A DNA stretch of 17,692 bases from Anaerolineae bacterium (GTDB lineage: Bacteria; Chloroflexota; Anaerolineae; B4-G1). The translations under genes were made by a program, and so were the position numbers. Each line of letters begins with the position of its first letter. Position 1 is the first letter of the stretch. The notes under the pieces are model-generated. The model ran no database searches. It saw only the letters and a program-made list of their open reading frames with translations, and was not told where the DNA came from. The stretch lies in the NCBI GenBank assembly GCA_030612185.1, contig JAUWOI010000027.1, positions 1-17,692 of the forward strand. Reading direction: 5' to 3'. Shown here piece by piece: positions 5,709 to 13,086 of this stretch.

Positions 5709-7089
5709 CCTGCCGGAGGGTTCAGTAGCTGTGCTCCGCGTGCCCACTGCTCGCCAGCCCACGTCCACCAGCGATGGCCGGCTGGTGATCCGCTACCGGG
5801 ATGCCCAGAACCGCCCTGGCTGCCGACCGCTGTATGCGTACGAGCTGACGAACTGGCTGGCCCAGCGAGGTCAGACTGATCCCACCGCGCTCATCGTCCC
5901 CGATGCGTCCTGGGACGACCTGGACCTGCTCGAGTTCGCGCGCCTGCGCCGCATGGTGGAAGAAAATCCCGGTGACACGACGTTACTCAGGCTGTCCGAC
6001 CGCGAGATCGCGGGCGCCCTGGGATTGGTTCGCTCTGAAGGGGATCGTTTGCGGCCTACTCTGGCCGGGTTGCTGCTGGTGGGCAAAGAGTCTGCCCTGA
6101 AGGAATACGTGCCCGCCCACGAAGTCGCGTTCCAGGTCTTGCGCGGCACCGATGTGGCGGTCAACGAGTTCCGGCGCTGGCCGCTGCTGCGCGTCCACGA
6201 GTGGTTGACGGAGGCGGTGGGCGTGCGCAACGAAGAGCAGGAGTTGATGGTGGGCGGCGTGCGCATCGGCGTGCCGCGCTACGACCGGGCAGGCGTGCGC
6301 GAGGCCATCAACAACGCCCTGATCCACCGCGACTACACCCATCTGGGCGCGGTCCACGTGCAACTGCGCGACGACCACGTGCGCGTGAGCAACCCGGGCG
6401 GTTTCGTGGAAGGGGTCGGACCGGACAACCTACTGGTCACCGAACCGCGGCCGCGCAACCCGCGCCTTGCCGATGCCTTCAAGCGGGTGGGTCTGGTCGA
6501 GCGCACTGGCCGGGGGGTAGAGACCATCTATCGGGGGCAGTTGCGCAACGGGCGGCGGCCACCGGATTACACGCTCAGCACTGCCGCCAGTGTGAGCGTC
6601 ATTCTGCCCGCCGGGTCGGCAGACCTGGACTTTGTGCTGCTGGCAGTACAGGGAGGTCGGCGGCTGGGGCGGGCGCTGGAGGTGGACGAACTGCTGGCCC
6701 TGTGGCAGGCCCATCGAGAAGGCGCGACGACGGTTCAGACTCTCGTGACTGTGCTGCAACGCGACCCGGCCCACGCCTCCGATCTGCTGACCGGGTTGGC
6801 CCAGGCCGGGCTGTTGCAAGTCAGCCGGGGCCTCTATCGCCTGACGCAGGCGTTGTATCGGGAGGCCCAAGTTGAGAAACCGGCCATCTCTCCCGAAGAG
6901 ATGATCCTTGCCCATGTCCAAGCACACGGGCGCATCACCCGCCGCGAGGTGATGGCGCTGTTTGGCGTCAATGAGCGCCAGGCCACCTATTTGCTGCGGA
7001 AACTCACCGACCGGGGAGCACTGAGACGCCAAGGGAGCGGACGCGGGACTGTGTACACCATGCCAAAAACCAACGAAGCGGACACATAA
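5437..7089 (+). CDS. AlbA_2 (Schlafen-like) / HATPase_c_4 / winged-helix protein, RecG-like
   Basis: 550 aa. An N-terminal AlbA_2 domain (about 1-115) has EFKSD and GGTLLIGVEDDG motifs. A linker follows, then an HATPase_c_4-type region (about 285-375) with an N-box-like REAINNALIHRDY near residue 288 and TGRGVETIY. The C-terminus is a winged-helix DNA-binding domain (about 489-540: HGRITRREVMALFGVNERQA). Such proteins are often annotated as RecG-like helicases but lack helicase motifs; a DNA/RNA-binding regulator or defence-associated role is more likely. ATG 5437 is preferred over GTG 5383 because AAGAGGAAA precedes it and the decayed paralogue starts at the equivalent ATG. The gene begins 99 bp after the Nudix stop and ends inside the 252-bp repeat, with a triple half-site hairpin directly after the stop. 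Confidence 0.85.
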   Translation: MNPEDLRALISQGETLTVEFKSDQGPLPDADLIEAVVGLANGPGGTLLIGVEDDGAVTGLHPRHRTHPGALAAFVASRTVPPLTVETVFVDLPEGSVAVLRVPTARQPTSTSDGRLVIRYRDAQNRPGCRPLYAYELTNWLAQRGQTDPTALIVPDASWDDLDLLEFARLRRMVEENPGDTTLLRLSDREIAGALGLVRSEGDRLRPTLAGLLLVGKESALKEYVPAHEVAFQVLRGTDVAVNEFRRWPLLRVHEWLTEAVGVRNEEQELMVGGVRIGVPRYDRAGVREAINNALIHRDYTHLGAVHVQLRDDHVRVSNPGGFVEGVGPDNLLVTEPRPRNPRLADAFKRVGLVERTGRGVETIYRGQLRNGRRPPDYTLSTAASVSVILPAGSADLDFVLLAVQGGRRLGRALEVDELLALWQAHREGATTVQTLVTVLQRDPAHASDLLTGLAQAGLLQVSRGLYRLTQALYREAQVEKPAISPEEMILAHVQAHGRITRREVMALFGVNERQATYLLRKLTDRGALRRQGSGRGTVYTMPKTNEADT

Positions 7090-7230
7090 ACGGACATTGT
7101 CCGATTTTTTGTCCGTTTTCGGAGTCGAGTCAGGAGATAGTGGGACGTGGACGTACAACTCACTGTCGACTGACCGCCGACACGCCGGAGGAGGATGCCG
7201 GATGACCAATGCGCGCGCATTTCCGCATGT
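6979..7230. repeat. 252-bp direct repeat, copy 2
   Basis: Partner of 4429-4680 (offset 2550, 12 mismatches). It covers the end of the intact AlbA_2 gene and runs to within 10 bp of the duplicated gcvT segment. Confidence 0.95.
7088..7119 (+). terminator. Hairpin with CGGACA/TGTCCG half-sites, copy 2
   Basis: AAACGGACA (7088-7096) pairs with TGTCCGTTT (7110-7118). The inner TGTCCG (7098-7103) makes GGACATTGTCC an 11-bp near-palindrome. It overlaps the AlbA_2 stop codon and is identical to the copy at 4538-4569. Confidence 0.5.
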
Positions 7231-7601
7231 GTTTCCGAAAGCCTTTCTTCGTCGGGCGGCGGGCCTACATCGAGCATGCCCAGCAGCGCAAGATGATCAC
7301 GGCCCGCTTCCACATCGCAGAGAAGGGGGTGCGCATCCCCAAACAGGAGGACGTGGTCACCGAGAGCCACGGGCGAGTCATCGGCCAGGTGACCTCGTGC
7401 GCGATGGACACGCAGGGCTACCTGGTGGGCCTGGCCTACGTTGACCAGCGGCATGCCAAAAAGGGAACCGAGATCAACATCTTCCCGCGTCCCACCCGCG
7501 AGGGTTGGGAGAAACCTTACGAGGAACTGGAGATGGGCGACCGACTGGTGCTACACAACGAAGCGACGGTGGTGAGCCGGTTCCCTCGCCGGTTCAGGTA
7601 A
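7209..7601 (+). pseudogene. gcvT: Duplicated C-terminal fragment of GcvT
   Basis: From KPFFVGRRAYIEHAQQRKM onward (nucleotides 7240-7570) this open frame repeats the GcvT C-terminal barrel of the gene at 151-1392, with a few substitutions and a different tail (SRFPRRFR). The first ~10 codons come from the 252-bp repeat. The folate-binding and catalytic N-terminal domains are absent, so it cannot act as an aminomethyltransferase. The intact frame and ~95% identity point to a recent duplication. Confidence 0.88.
7240..7569. repeat. Direct repeat, copy 2: 3' part of gcvT
   Basis: Partner of 1031-1360 (offset 6209, about 17 mismatches). Together the copies enclose the AlbA_2/ATPase/Nudix island. 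Confidence 0.9.
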
Positions 7602-7916
7602 CTGTCGTGGCGCGCCGGGCCGGTCAATCCACAGGCAGGGCTGCGGATCGGCGAAGTGGCGACCCGAGGGAACGGAGCCGTTTAGCCCGCCGTTGACCGA
7701 CCCGCAGGGCAAACGACCAAAGGGAGGGCAGAGTTCGCCATCCCCTTCTTGGACCGGACCTGCGCTCCCGTGGCTAGGCGGAATCCATACCAACACCCCC
7801 AGGGGGAGGGGGCACGCCGCCTCCCCCTGGCGCGACGACAACCTTGCTTGTGGTCAAAGGCCCAATTGTGCATGGCCTTCCTACACTTCACGCGACAGGT
7901 TCTGTCAACTCGCAAA
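7602..7916. other. Gene-free stretch between island and secreted-protein genes
   Basis: No convincing coding frame. A CGGTCAA (7621-7627) and TTGACCG (7693-7699) pair could form a long-range stem. The second half holds the repeat and hairpin at 7746-7830, downstream of the minus-strand toroid gene. Confidence 0.5.
7746..7830. repeat. Hairpin-bearing repeat H1 downstream of toroid gene 1
   Basis: Starts with TTCTTGGACCGGACCTGCGC and CTCCCGTGGC, shared exactly with 12949-12977. It ends in a perfect 11-bp stem, CCAGGGGGAGG (7799-7809) with CCTCCCCCTGG (7820-7830). The stem sequence is identical in H2 although the loop differs. There is no clear T run on either strand, so it may be an RNA 3' end stabiliser or a repeat element and not a classic terminator. 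Confidence 0.7.
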
Positions 7917-9548
7917 CTACTTCTTGCCTGTCTTTAGCACCCAGACGCAGTCCGAGCCCTTGATCGGCGTCCCTCCGGCCTCCTCCTTCAGATTGCCTGT
8001 GACGAGCAATGGGATAGTGTTGCCCGCTTCGGCTTCGAGGTCCAGCGTATCTCTGACCTTCTGGGTCTCGAACTTCAGCGTGAGGTCCATGTAGCCATCG
8101 CCGTTCAGGTCGTGGCATTCGCAAAGATCCCCCTCGAAGGGGGTGGCCACGTCTTCGTAGTCCCAACGAAGCGGGGAAACGCCGTCGTAGCCCTCACGGG
8201 TGAGCTGGACGGTCGCCGGATCGATGGTTGTCACATCGAAGTCCTCGGTGCCCAACACAGCAACAGGCAGGACCCCTTTGCTCTTGATGTTGAATGGATT
8301 CGGGCAGGAGCCGGGCTTGACGTCCACAGGCACGGGAATGTCGCCCGGAGGCGCTACCTTTTGCAGCGTGAGCAACGCCCATATGGTGCTCAGGATCGGG
8401 GGATCCTCGGGGGGGCCCCAGTCCCAGTAGGTTTGTGGCCAGGACCCGTCGTCGTTCTGCTCTGCCAGTAGCACTGTTTCGAAGTCAGCCTGCCAAGGGA
8501 TCGGCTCCCCCGTCTCTGGGTCCTCGAACTCGTGATAGAGCCCCAGGGAGGTGAATCCCTTCATGGCCGTAAAGGTCGCCTGGTAGCCAGCTACCCCGGT
8601 CGACCAACCTGGGCCTCTCCACCCTGGATCATCATTGTCTTCGTGCCAGGCGTCTGCCATGTAGCCCAGGGCATCCTGCACCCGGTCGGTCTCCGCCGTG
8701 TCGCCCACGAAGGCCATCTGCTGCAGCAGGTTGCCCGTGCGCAGGATGTTGGAACCTCCCCCGGGCGTGTAGCCCGAGCCGCCGTCCGTGTTCTGGATGC
8801 TCCCAATCCAGACCTCCAGCTCGTTCTTGACGAAGCCGGGGACTTCGAAACCGCAGCCATCGGGTGGGGCCGCCTCAGCGAACCCCAGACCGAGTGCGGC
8901 ATACCCCGAGTTGGACTGGTCACTCCAGCCCATATCATTGTCACCGTAGCCCCAGCCCCCTCGCTCCCAGCCTGCATCGTTCTGGCCGAAGGCAAGGTAG
9001 TCCACGGTGTCCTGGGCCACCTCCTCGTAGGTCCAGCCAGCCAGCGGGCCGCTCTCGACTTCCCTGTCGAGTTCCACGGCTTCGCAGATGGCCATCAGCG
9101 CGATGCTTGTGTGGTAGGTGCCCCAGCCGAAGCGGACCCCGATCCCATCGCCGTCGGTGTCCGGGTCGCCGGCGGGCTGTGGCTCGATGTCCATAGTGGA
9201 AACACACTCCTCGAGCAGCCAGTTCAACCCCCTCTCAATGTTATCCTTGTAGGGGTTGGCGTCGTTGAAGGGGGAATCAAGCCCCAGGCCCCATTGGGGG
9301 TCCACAGCGTGGTGCTCCAGCTTCTTTACGGCCAGAGCAGTAACCGCACACTCTTCCCAGTGGCCCCAGAACCCATCGTCGTCTTGCTGGCCTGCCAGCC
9401 ACTCTACTCCCTCCTCAATGGCCGCCTTGACCTCCTCCTGGGTCGGCGGCTCGCCTGATGTTCCCGCCATCTCCGCCAGTGGTACCACCACCAGCGACAG
9501 TATCAAGGCCACCAGCACCAAACCGATTGTCAACACTTTCCTTTTCAT
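7917..9548 (-). CDS. Secreted alpha/alpha-toroid (prenyltransferase/squalene-cyclase-like repeat) protein 1
   Basis: 543 aa. A signal peptide (MKRK, then a long hydrophobic stretch to about residue 24) is followed by repeated toroid motifs: WLAGQQDDDGFWG, YLAFGQNDAGWERGGWGYG, WIGSIQNTDGGSGY and LLAEQNDDGSWPQ. These have the Q..DGxW pattern of squalene-cyclase/prenyltransferase-type helices. No cyclase DxDD acid motif is apparent, so an enzymatic cyclase is unlikely. Residues about 407-543 form a beta-rich domain, VDVKPGSCPNPFNIKSKGVLPVAVLG..., with a Ca-binding-like DLNGDGYMDL. ATG at 9548 has RBS AAGGAGG (9555-9561). Paralogue of 13087-14733. Probably exported; function unknown. Confidence 0.8.
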   Translation of the reverse strand: MKRKVLTIGLVLVALILSLVVVPLAEMAGTSGEPPTQEEVKAAIEEGVEWLAGQQDDDGFWGHWEECAVTALAVKKLEHHAVDPQWGLGLDSPFNDANPYKDNIERGLNWLLEECVSTMDIEPQPAGDPDTDGDGIGVRFGWGTYHTSIALMAICEAVELDREVESGPLAGWTYEEVAQDTVDYLAFGQNDAGWERGGWGYGDNDMGWSDQSNSGYAALGLGFAEAAPPDGCGFEVPGFVKNELEVWIGSIQNTDGGSGYTPGGGSNILRTGNLLQQMAFVGDTAETDRVQDALGYMADAWHEDNDDPGWRGPGWSTGVAGYQATFTAMKGFTSLGLYHEFEDPETGEPIPWQADFETVLLAEQNDDGSWPQTYWDWGPPEDPPILSTIWALLTLQKVAPPGDIPVPVDVKPGSCPNPFNIKSKGVLPVAVLGTEDFDVTTIDPATVQLTREGYDGVSPLRWDYEDVATPFEGDLCECHDLNGDGYMDLTLKFETQKVRDTLDLEAEAGNTIPLLVTGNLKEEAGGTPIKGSDCVWVLKTGKK

Positions 9549-9671
9549 CGTATTCCTCCTTACTGTCTTTGGTTCTTCTGTTCCTACTCCTGGCTCTTAG
9601 ACGTGGTAGACGCCCGAATTGGCGTCCAGGTCAGATAACTGTCGCCCCAAACAGGGAAATGCGCGTCAGCA

Positions 9672-9763
9672 TCACCTCCTTTCGCTTTTGGCCAGGGCGC
9701 TGTGTTCTCCGCGCGACGCATCAGTGGGACGCACAGGATACTCCACCACTCGATGCCCTGGCC
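9672..9763 (-). promoter_or_regulatory. Structured RNA leader element, copy 1
   Basis: In RNA sense (minus strand): base stem GGCCAGGGC with GCCCTGGCC (9755-9763 and 9690-9698), inner stem ATCgAGTGG with CCACTGAT (9746-9754 and 9720-9727, one bulge), then an A-rich linker and AAAGGAGGTGA (9672-9682). No start codon lies at a normal distance after the SD-like element; the real start is about 125 nt on, with its own RBS. Related elements precede the other two secreted-protein genes. Confidence 0.55.
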
Positions 9764-9831
9764 CAGATCCGCTTCCCCAAGCGGACTGTCTGGCCCGCCC
9801 GTTTCGGAGCGGGCATCACCGAAACCAAACA

Positions 9832-9860
9832 AGGCTCACGGGAGGGATTCCCGTGAGCCT
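9832..9860 (-). terminator. Terminator-like hairpin upstream of toroid gene 1
   Basis: Perfect 11-bp stem AGGCTCACGGG (9832-9842) with CCCGTGAGCCT (9850-9860). On the minus strand it is followed by TTGTTTGGTTTC. It may end transcripts from the 10083-12725 gene or act as an attenuator. Confidence 0.55.
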
Positions 9861-9920
9861 GATTGGCTGCGATGCAAGGCTCAATCGTGCGAATTCGGTG
9901 TCAGAGCCTTCAGCGAAGGG

Positions 9921-9949
9921 ATGACAATGTCTACGAACTGTGGTATAGT
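9921..9949 (+). promoter_or_regulatory. Promoter-like pair on + strand in conserved block, copy 1
   Basis: ATGACA, a 17-nt spacer and TATAGT. The equivalent position in the second block (15055-15083) keeps ATGACA, 17 nt and CATAAT. It points into the 3' end of the minus-strand gene, so a product would be antisense. Confidence 0.3.
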
Positions 9950-10082
9950 TGGGCTGCACGGGTGCTTCGCCACCCTGTACCACCAGCCCTGGTGGTCCCG
10001 CCACGCGGGGCTGAGTACGTCTGGTCTTATCTCTTCCGAGAAGCAATCATTAGCATTGTACTACGAGATGGGCTACTCGTCC

Positions 10083-12725
10083 TTAGTCACCGCACGCCGG
10101 GTTGTCCTCGTCGTGCAGATTCACTGCCTCGGCCAGGTCCTTGGCGTGCTCCAACTCCTCGTGCGTGGCGTCTGCATGCAGCAAGATCGCCTCCGCTTCC
10201 GACATCACCTGGTGGAAGGACGTGTCGCCGACGTCATCGTCGTTGGTATCGATCAGTTCGTCCCAGCCCACGGAGCCATGGGCGAAGTTCAACCAGGCCG
10301 CCAGGAGCTGCGCCTCTGCTTTGTCACGCATGCTGGGTCCAGACGCCCACATCACATCGCGCGCCTCCCCGATGGTGCTGGCTGGCACCTGCTCGGAGAA
10401 GACCGCCGAGGCGAAGCCCACGATGTCCAGATAAGCCTGCAGCGTGACATCGTCGATCTGGTGCTTCCCCTTCTTGCTGAACTGATGCTTCCAGAAGCCT
10501 TGCGACTTTGTGCAGTCGCCGTCGCCCGTGACCAGCTTGGGCAGGCTCTCTAAATCGGTGCCTCCATCGTCGTCGGCGACCTCGACGGCTACGTCGTAGA
10601 AGACACCAGTCGCCGTGAACGTCACGCTGGCATCATCAGTGGCGGCGAACGGGAAGACGCCGCCAGGGCTGGGGGATGGGTCTGGGCCGACGCCGTCGTT
10701 GTAGTAGGTTGATACCACACCGAATCTCCAGCGAAAGGTCAGGTCGTCCGAGCCCGGGTCGGTGGCGGAGGCCTGGTGCGTCTGCTTGATCTCCTTGCGA
10801 CCGAGAAAGGCGTCACCGCCAGCGAAGGGGATGGCATCTGAGGTATCCAGCGTCAAGGTGGGCGCCACGTTGTTCACGACGACCTCTGCTGTATCCGTAT
10901 CGCTCTCGCCAAACTCGTCGGTTACTCTCAGCCCCACGCTGAACGAGCCGTTGTCACCGAAGGTCACAGCGGCCGTGGTGCCAGTGGCATCGTCGTACTC
11001 GCCATCGTCGTCCAGGTCCCACTCGTAGAGGGCGATGTTGTCGTCAGGGTCGGTCGAGCCGGAGGCATCTAGCGTGATCGTTTCGCCTTCGTTGGCTGCA
11101 TAAGGTCCGCCGGCATCGGCCGTAGGTGGAACATTTGGAGTGAAAGAGGACAGAACCCTGACATCATCCTGGTAGCGTTCCCAAACACCCCAAGAACGGC
11201 AACCACTCCAAGGATGATCATACATCATTACCTGTAGCGGAACATCCAGTGGGATAGTTGCCGTCGTTGTGTACTCCCAGGTTTTCGTATGCTCGTCCTC
11301 GGTTTCGATCTTGAATGTGAAGGTACCGTCGCCGTTTCGAACTATCGTCAGGTAGTATTCACCAAAGTAGTTGCGGGAGATGAAACTACCAAATAGTGTC
11401 TTGTTTTCAACCCATCCTTCGTCCTTGGTCCACACGCCTACAGCTACCACGTACCCGCTGTCCGAAAAACTGATATTGACCTTGACCGTTCGGTCCGCAC
11501 CGATAGGCGAGTCCACTAGATCGAAGCCTCTGTACATGTATCCGCCCTTCTCGAACCTCGTCTTGAAGGCAGCGGGTCCAGTGAATGTATCCAGGGTGTG
11601 AACATAGGTGCGCTCCCCCCCTGCAATAGGAGAGGTCATTTCTTGCCGCTCTTTTGCTTCGGAAACCCAGCGAATCTCATCCGTCCATTCCTCACCAGGT
11701 GCATACGACCACACGCCCCATTCGTTTGTGTCAAAGACCTGGTCGTCGAAATCGTCGCCAAAGAGGAAAGTGGACTGGATATTACTCTGACTGGTGGCAC
11801 TCGGGTTACCGTAGTACATATAGATCGTCGTTGGCTCAGTTACAGGGGAGGGCATTAACACCGTTGCTCTACTCTTGGCGGGCCTGGTCGTGATCGTGAC
11901 GTCGTCCCAGTATGCTTCGCCGGAGTAATTCATCAGACCAACGCTTTCCGCATTCATGATGAGCGAGGTGGAATACCAGTTCCAGCCTGTGGGCCACGGT
12001 TGAGTCCACGAGCCAACTTCAGATCCGTCCAGTGACACTTTTATGATGCTTCCCAAATGCTCAACCTTTAGATCGTGCCAGGTATTCGTGGAGATTGCAG
12101 TGGTCTTGCTCCACTTCAGCCTCCAGCCCTTTGCATACTGGTAGATCTTTATGCTACTGCCGTCGAGCCTCACGAGGTAATACGTGTTGTGCGTACCATC
12201 CCGCATCCGTATACCTGTCTGGAAGCCTATGACCAGTCCGCAAGCAGAGTCTCCGACGAGCTTTATCTTTGTCTCGACCGTGTAGTTGACCAATTGCGGA
12301 ATGTTCGCCAACAAGATGTTTTGGTTCCCGCTACTCCGTAGCTCTCCTCCTTCAACCGAAAATCCGCCTCCAGTCTGGAGAGTCCACTTGCTCAGATCAC
12401 CTCCGAAATCCTCCTGGAAGGTGAAAGGTATGGTTTTTGGATCTATCCAGTAGGGGAGTTCTCGATCATCTGTGGTGACGAACCTCAGGTCACCTAAATC
12501 TGGGCGAAGATTGCCTTGATCAATCAAGGAGATGGCGTCTATCTCAAGTGGCACCTGGTAGTATGGCTCTTCAGCGATCTGCATCTGTTCGCGATATTGC
12601 CAGCCCGGGTCCCACCAACCTCCAGATGCTGCTACTGGTACCATCACTGTCAAAACGCTTGCAACTATCATCGCCCCAAGCAGAATTGCTGTAGTACCTC
12701 TGTAAGAACTTCCTCCGACTTTCAT
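10083..12725 (-). CDS. Secreted DUF2341 / ConA-like / PKD multidomain protein
   Basis: 880 aa. Signal peptide about 1-34. A DUF2341 start follows (WWDPGWQYREQM to LPYWIDPKT, about 37-97). A ConA/LamG-like jelly roll (about 105-290) comes next, then the DUF2341 tail (TIYMYYGNPSATSQSN...FLFGDDFDD), a second ConA-like region (about 330-525), a PKD domain (532-621: PPTADAGGPYAANEGETITLDASGSTDPDDN), a second PKD-like domain (622-733), and a C-terminal helical module (about 737-880) opening with CTKSQGFWKHQF. The DUF2341 halves appear separated by an inserted jelly roll. ATG at 12725 has RBS GGGAGG (12734-12739). Probably an extracellular carbohydrate- or surface-binding protein; no catalytic site recognised. 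Confidence 0.8.
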   Translation of the reverse strand: MKVGGSSYRGTTAILLGAMIVASVLTVMVPVAASGGWWDPGWQYREQMQIAEEPYYQVPLEIDAISLIDQGNLRPDLGDLRFVTTDDRELPYWIDPKTIPFTFQEDFGGDLSKWTLQTGGGFSVEGGELRSSGNQNILLANIPQLVNYTVETKIKLVGDSACGLVIGFQTGIRMRDGTHNTYYLVRLDGSSIKIYQYAKGWRLKWSKTTAISTNTWHDLKVEHLGSIIKVSLDGSEVGSWTQPWPTGWNWYSTSLIMNAESVGLMNYSGEAYWDDVTITTRPAKSRATVLMPSPVTEPTTIYMYYGNPSATSQSNIQSTFLFGDDFDDQVFDTNEWGVWSYAPGEEWTDEIRWVSEAKERQEMTSPIAGGERTYVHTLDTFTGPAAFKTRFEKGGYMYRGFDLVDSPIGADRTVKVNISFSDSGYVVAVGVWTKDEGWVENKTLFGSFISRNYFGEYYLTIVRNGDGTFTFKIETEDEHTKTWEYTTTATIPLDVPLQVMMYDHPWSGCRSWGVWERYQDDVRVLSSFTPNVPPTADAGGPYAANEGETITLDASGSTDPDDNIALYEWDLDDDGEYDDATGTTAAVTFGDNGSFSVGLRVTDEFGESDTDTAEVVVNNVAPTLTLDTSDAIPFAGGDAFLGRKEIKQTHQASATDPGSDDLTFRWRFGVVSTYYNDGVGPDPSPSPGGVFPFAATDDASVTFTATGVFYDVAVEVADDDGGTDLESLPKLVTGDGDCTKSQGFWKHQFSKKGKHQIDDVTLQAYLDIVGFASAVFSEQVPASTIGEARDVMWASGPSMRDKAEAQLLAAWLNFAHGSVGWDELIDTNDDDVGDTSFHQVMSEAEAILLHADATHEELEHAKDLAEAVNLHDEDNPACGD

Positions 12726-12829
12726 TTCTTTTTCCTCCCGTACTTTCTGCTAATCCTTAAGATGTTCTCCGATACTTTGTTGTTTATGGTTAGACGTTCT
12801 GCCAACTCAATCCAGGTTGCGCGCCCGCC

Positions 12830-12921
12830 TCACCTCCTTTCATTTTCGGCCAGGGCACCGTGTTCCCCATGCGACGGGTTGAGGAGGATGCACGGTATGC
12901 TCCGCCACTCAATGCCCTGAC
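12830..12921 (-). promoter_or_regulatory. Structured RNA leader element, copy 3 (before the 880-aa gene)
   Basis: Base stem CAGGGCA with TGCCCTG (7 bp), inner stem TTGAG with CTCAA (12908-12912 and 12879-12883), then AAAGGAGGTGA (12830-12840). It lies about 105 nt from ATG 12725. Sequence differs from copies 1 and 2 in the inner stem while pairing is kept. Confidence 0.45.
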
Positions 12922-12948
12922 TAGGCACACTTTCGCGTGCCAACAATC

Positions 12949-13034
12949 TTCTTGGACCGGACCTGCGCTCCCGTGGCGGGGCGGTATCCCACCTGTGTCG
13001 CCACCAGGGGGAGGAGAAAGGCCCCTCCCCCTGG
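12949..13034. repeat. Hairpin-bearing repeat H2 downstream of toroid gene 2
   Basis: Same 29-bp opening as H1, then diverged sequence, then the same 11-bp stem: CCAGGGGGAGG (13004-13014) with CCTCCCCCTGG (13024-13034). It sits about 50 bp past the toroid gene 2 stop, matching H1's place relative to toroid gene 1. Confidence 0.7.
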
Positions 13035-13086
13035 CGCGATGACTACGGGGCCAGGTTCAGCCATCCTGTTGTTGCAGGCTTTCGGC

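Larger units (their letters stand above)
9560..10040. repeat. Conserved intergenic block, copy 1 (upstream of toroid gene 1)
   Basis: The 534-bp gap contains a block that aligns with 14746-15165. Nearly identical stretches include the Cys/Gly-free segment around GGCTGCGATGC.AGGCTCAAT, GGTGTCAGAGCCTTCAGCGA, ATGACAATGTCTAC and GGCTGCACGGGTGC. It holds the leader element, a terminator-like hairpin (9832-9860) and a + strand promoter-like pair (9921-9949). Confidence 0.8.
12726..13086. other. Intergenic region with third leader copy and hairpin repeat H2
   Basis: No coding region. It contains the leader element for the 880-aa gene (12830-12921) and, adjacent, the H2 repeat (12949-13034) downstream of toroid gene 2. 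The rest shows nothing I can name. Confidence 0.6.

Noticed and set aside
6201..6875. 224-aa open frame on + strand
   Set aside because: Out-of-frame shadow inside the intact AlbA_2 gene; Arg/Gly/Ala-rich composition typical of a high-GC shadow.
7209..7601. Functional small GcvT-like protein
   Set aside because: Only the C-terminal barrel is present, with start codons borrowed from the neighbouring repeat. Best read as a duplicated gene fragment.
8532..9458. 308-aa open frame on + strand
   Set aside because: Antisense shadow of toroid gene 1, which has a signal peptide, recognisable repeats and a good RBS. No RBS or family features on the + strand.
9584..9832. 82-aa minus-strand ORF spanning leader copy 1, possible leader peptide
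   Set aside because: The frame is not kept in the leader before toroid gene 2 and the SD-like AGGAGGTGA is inside it, not before its start.
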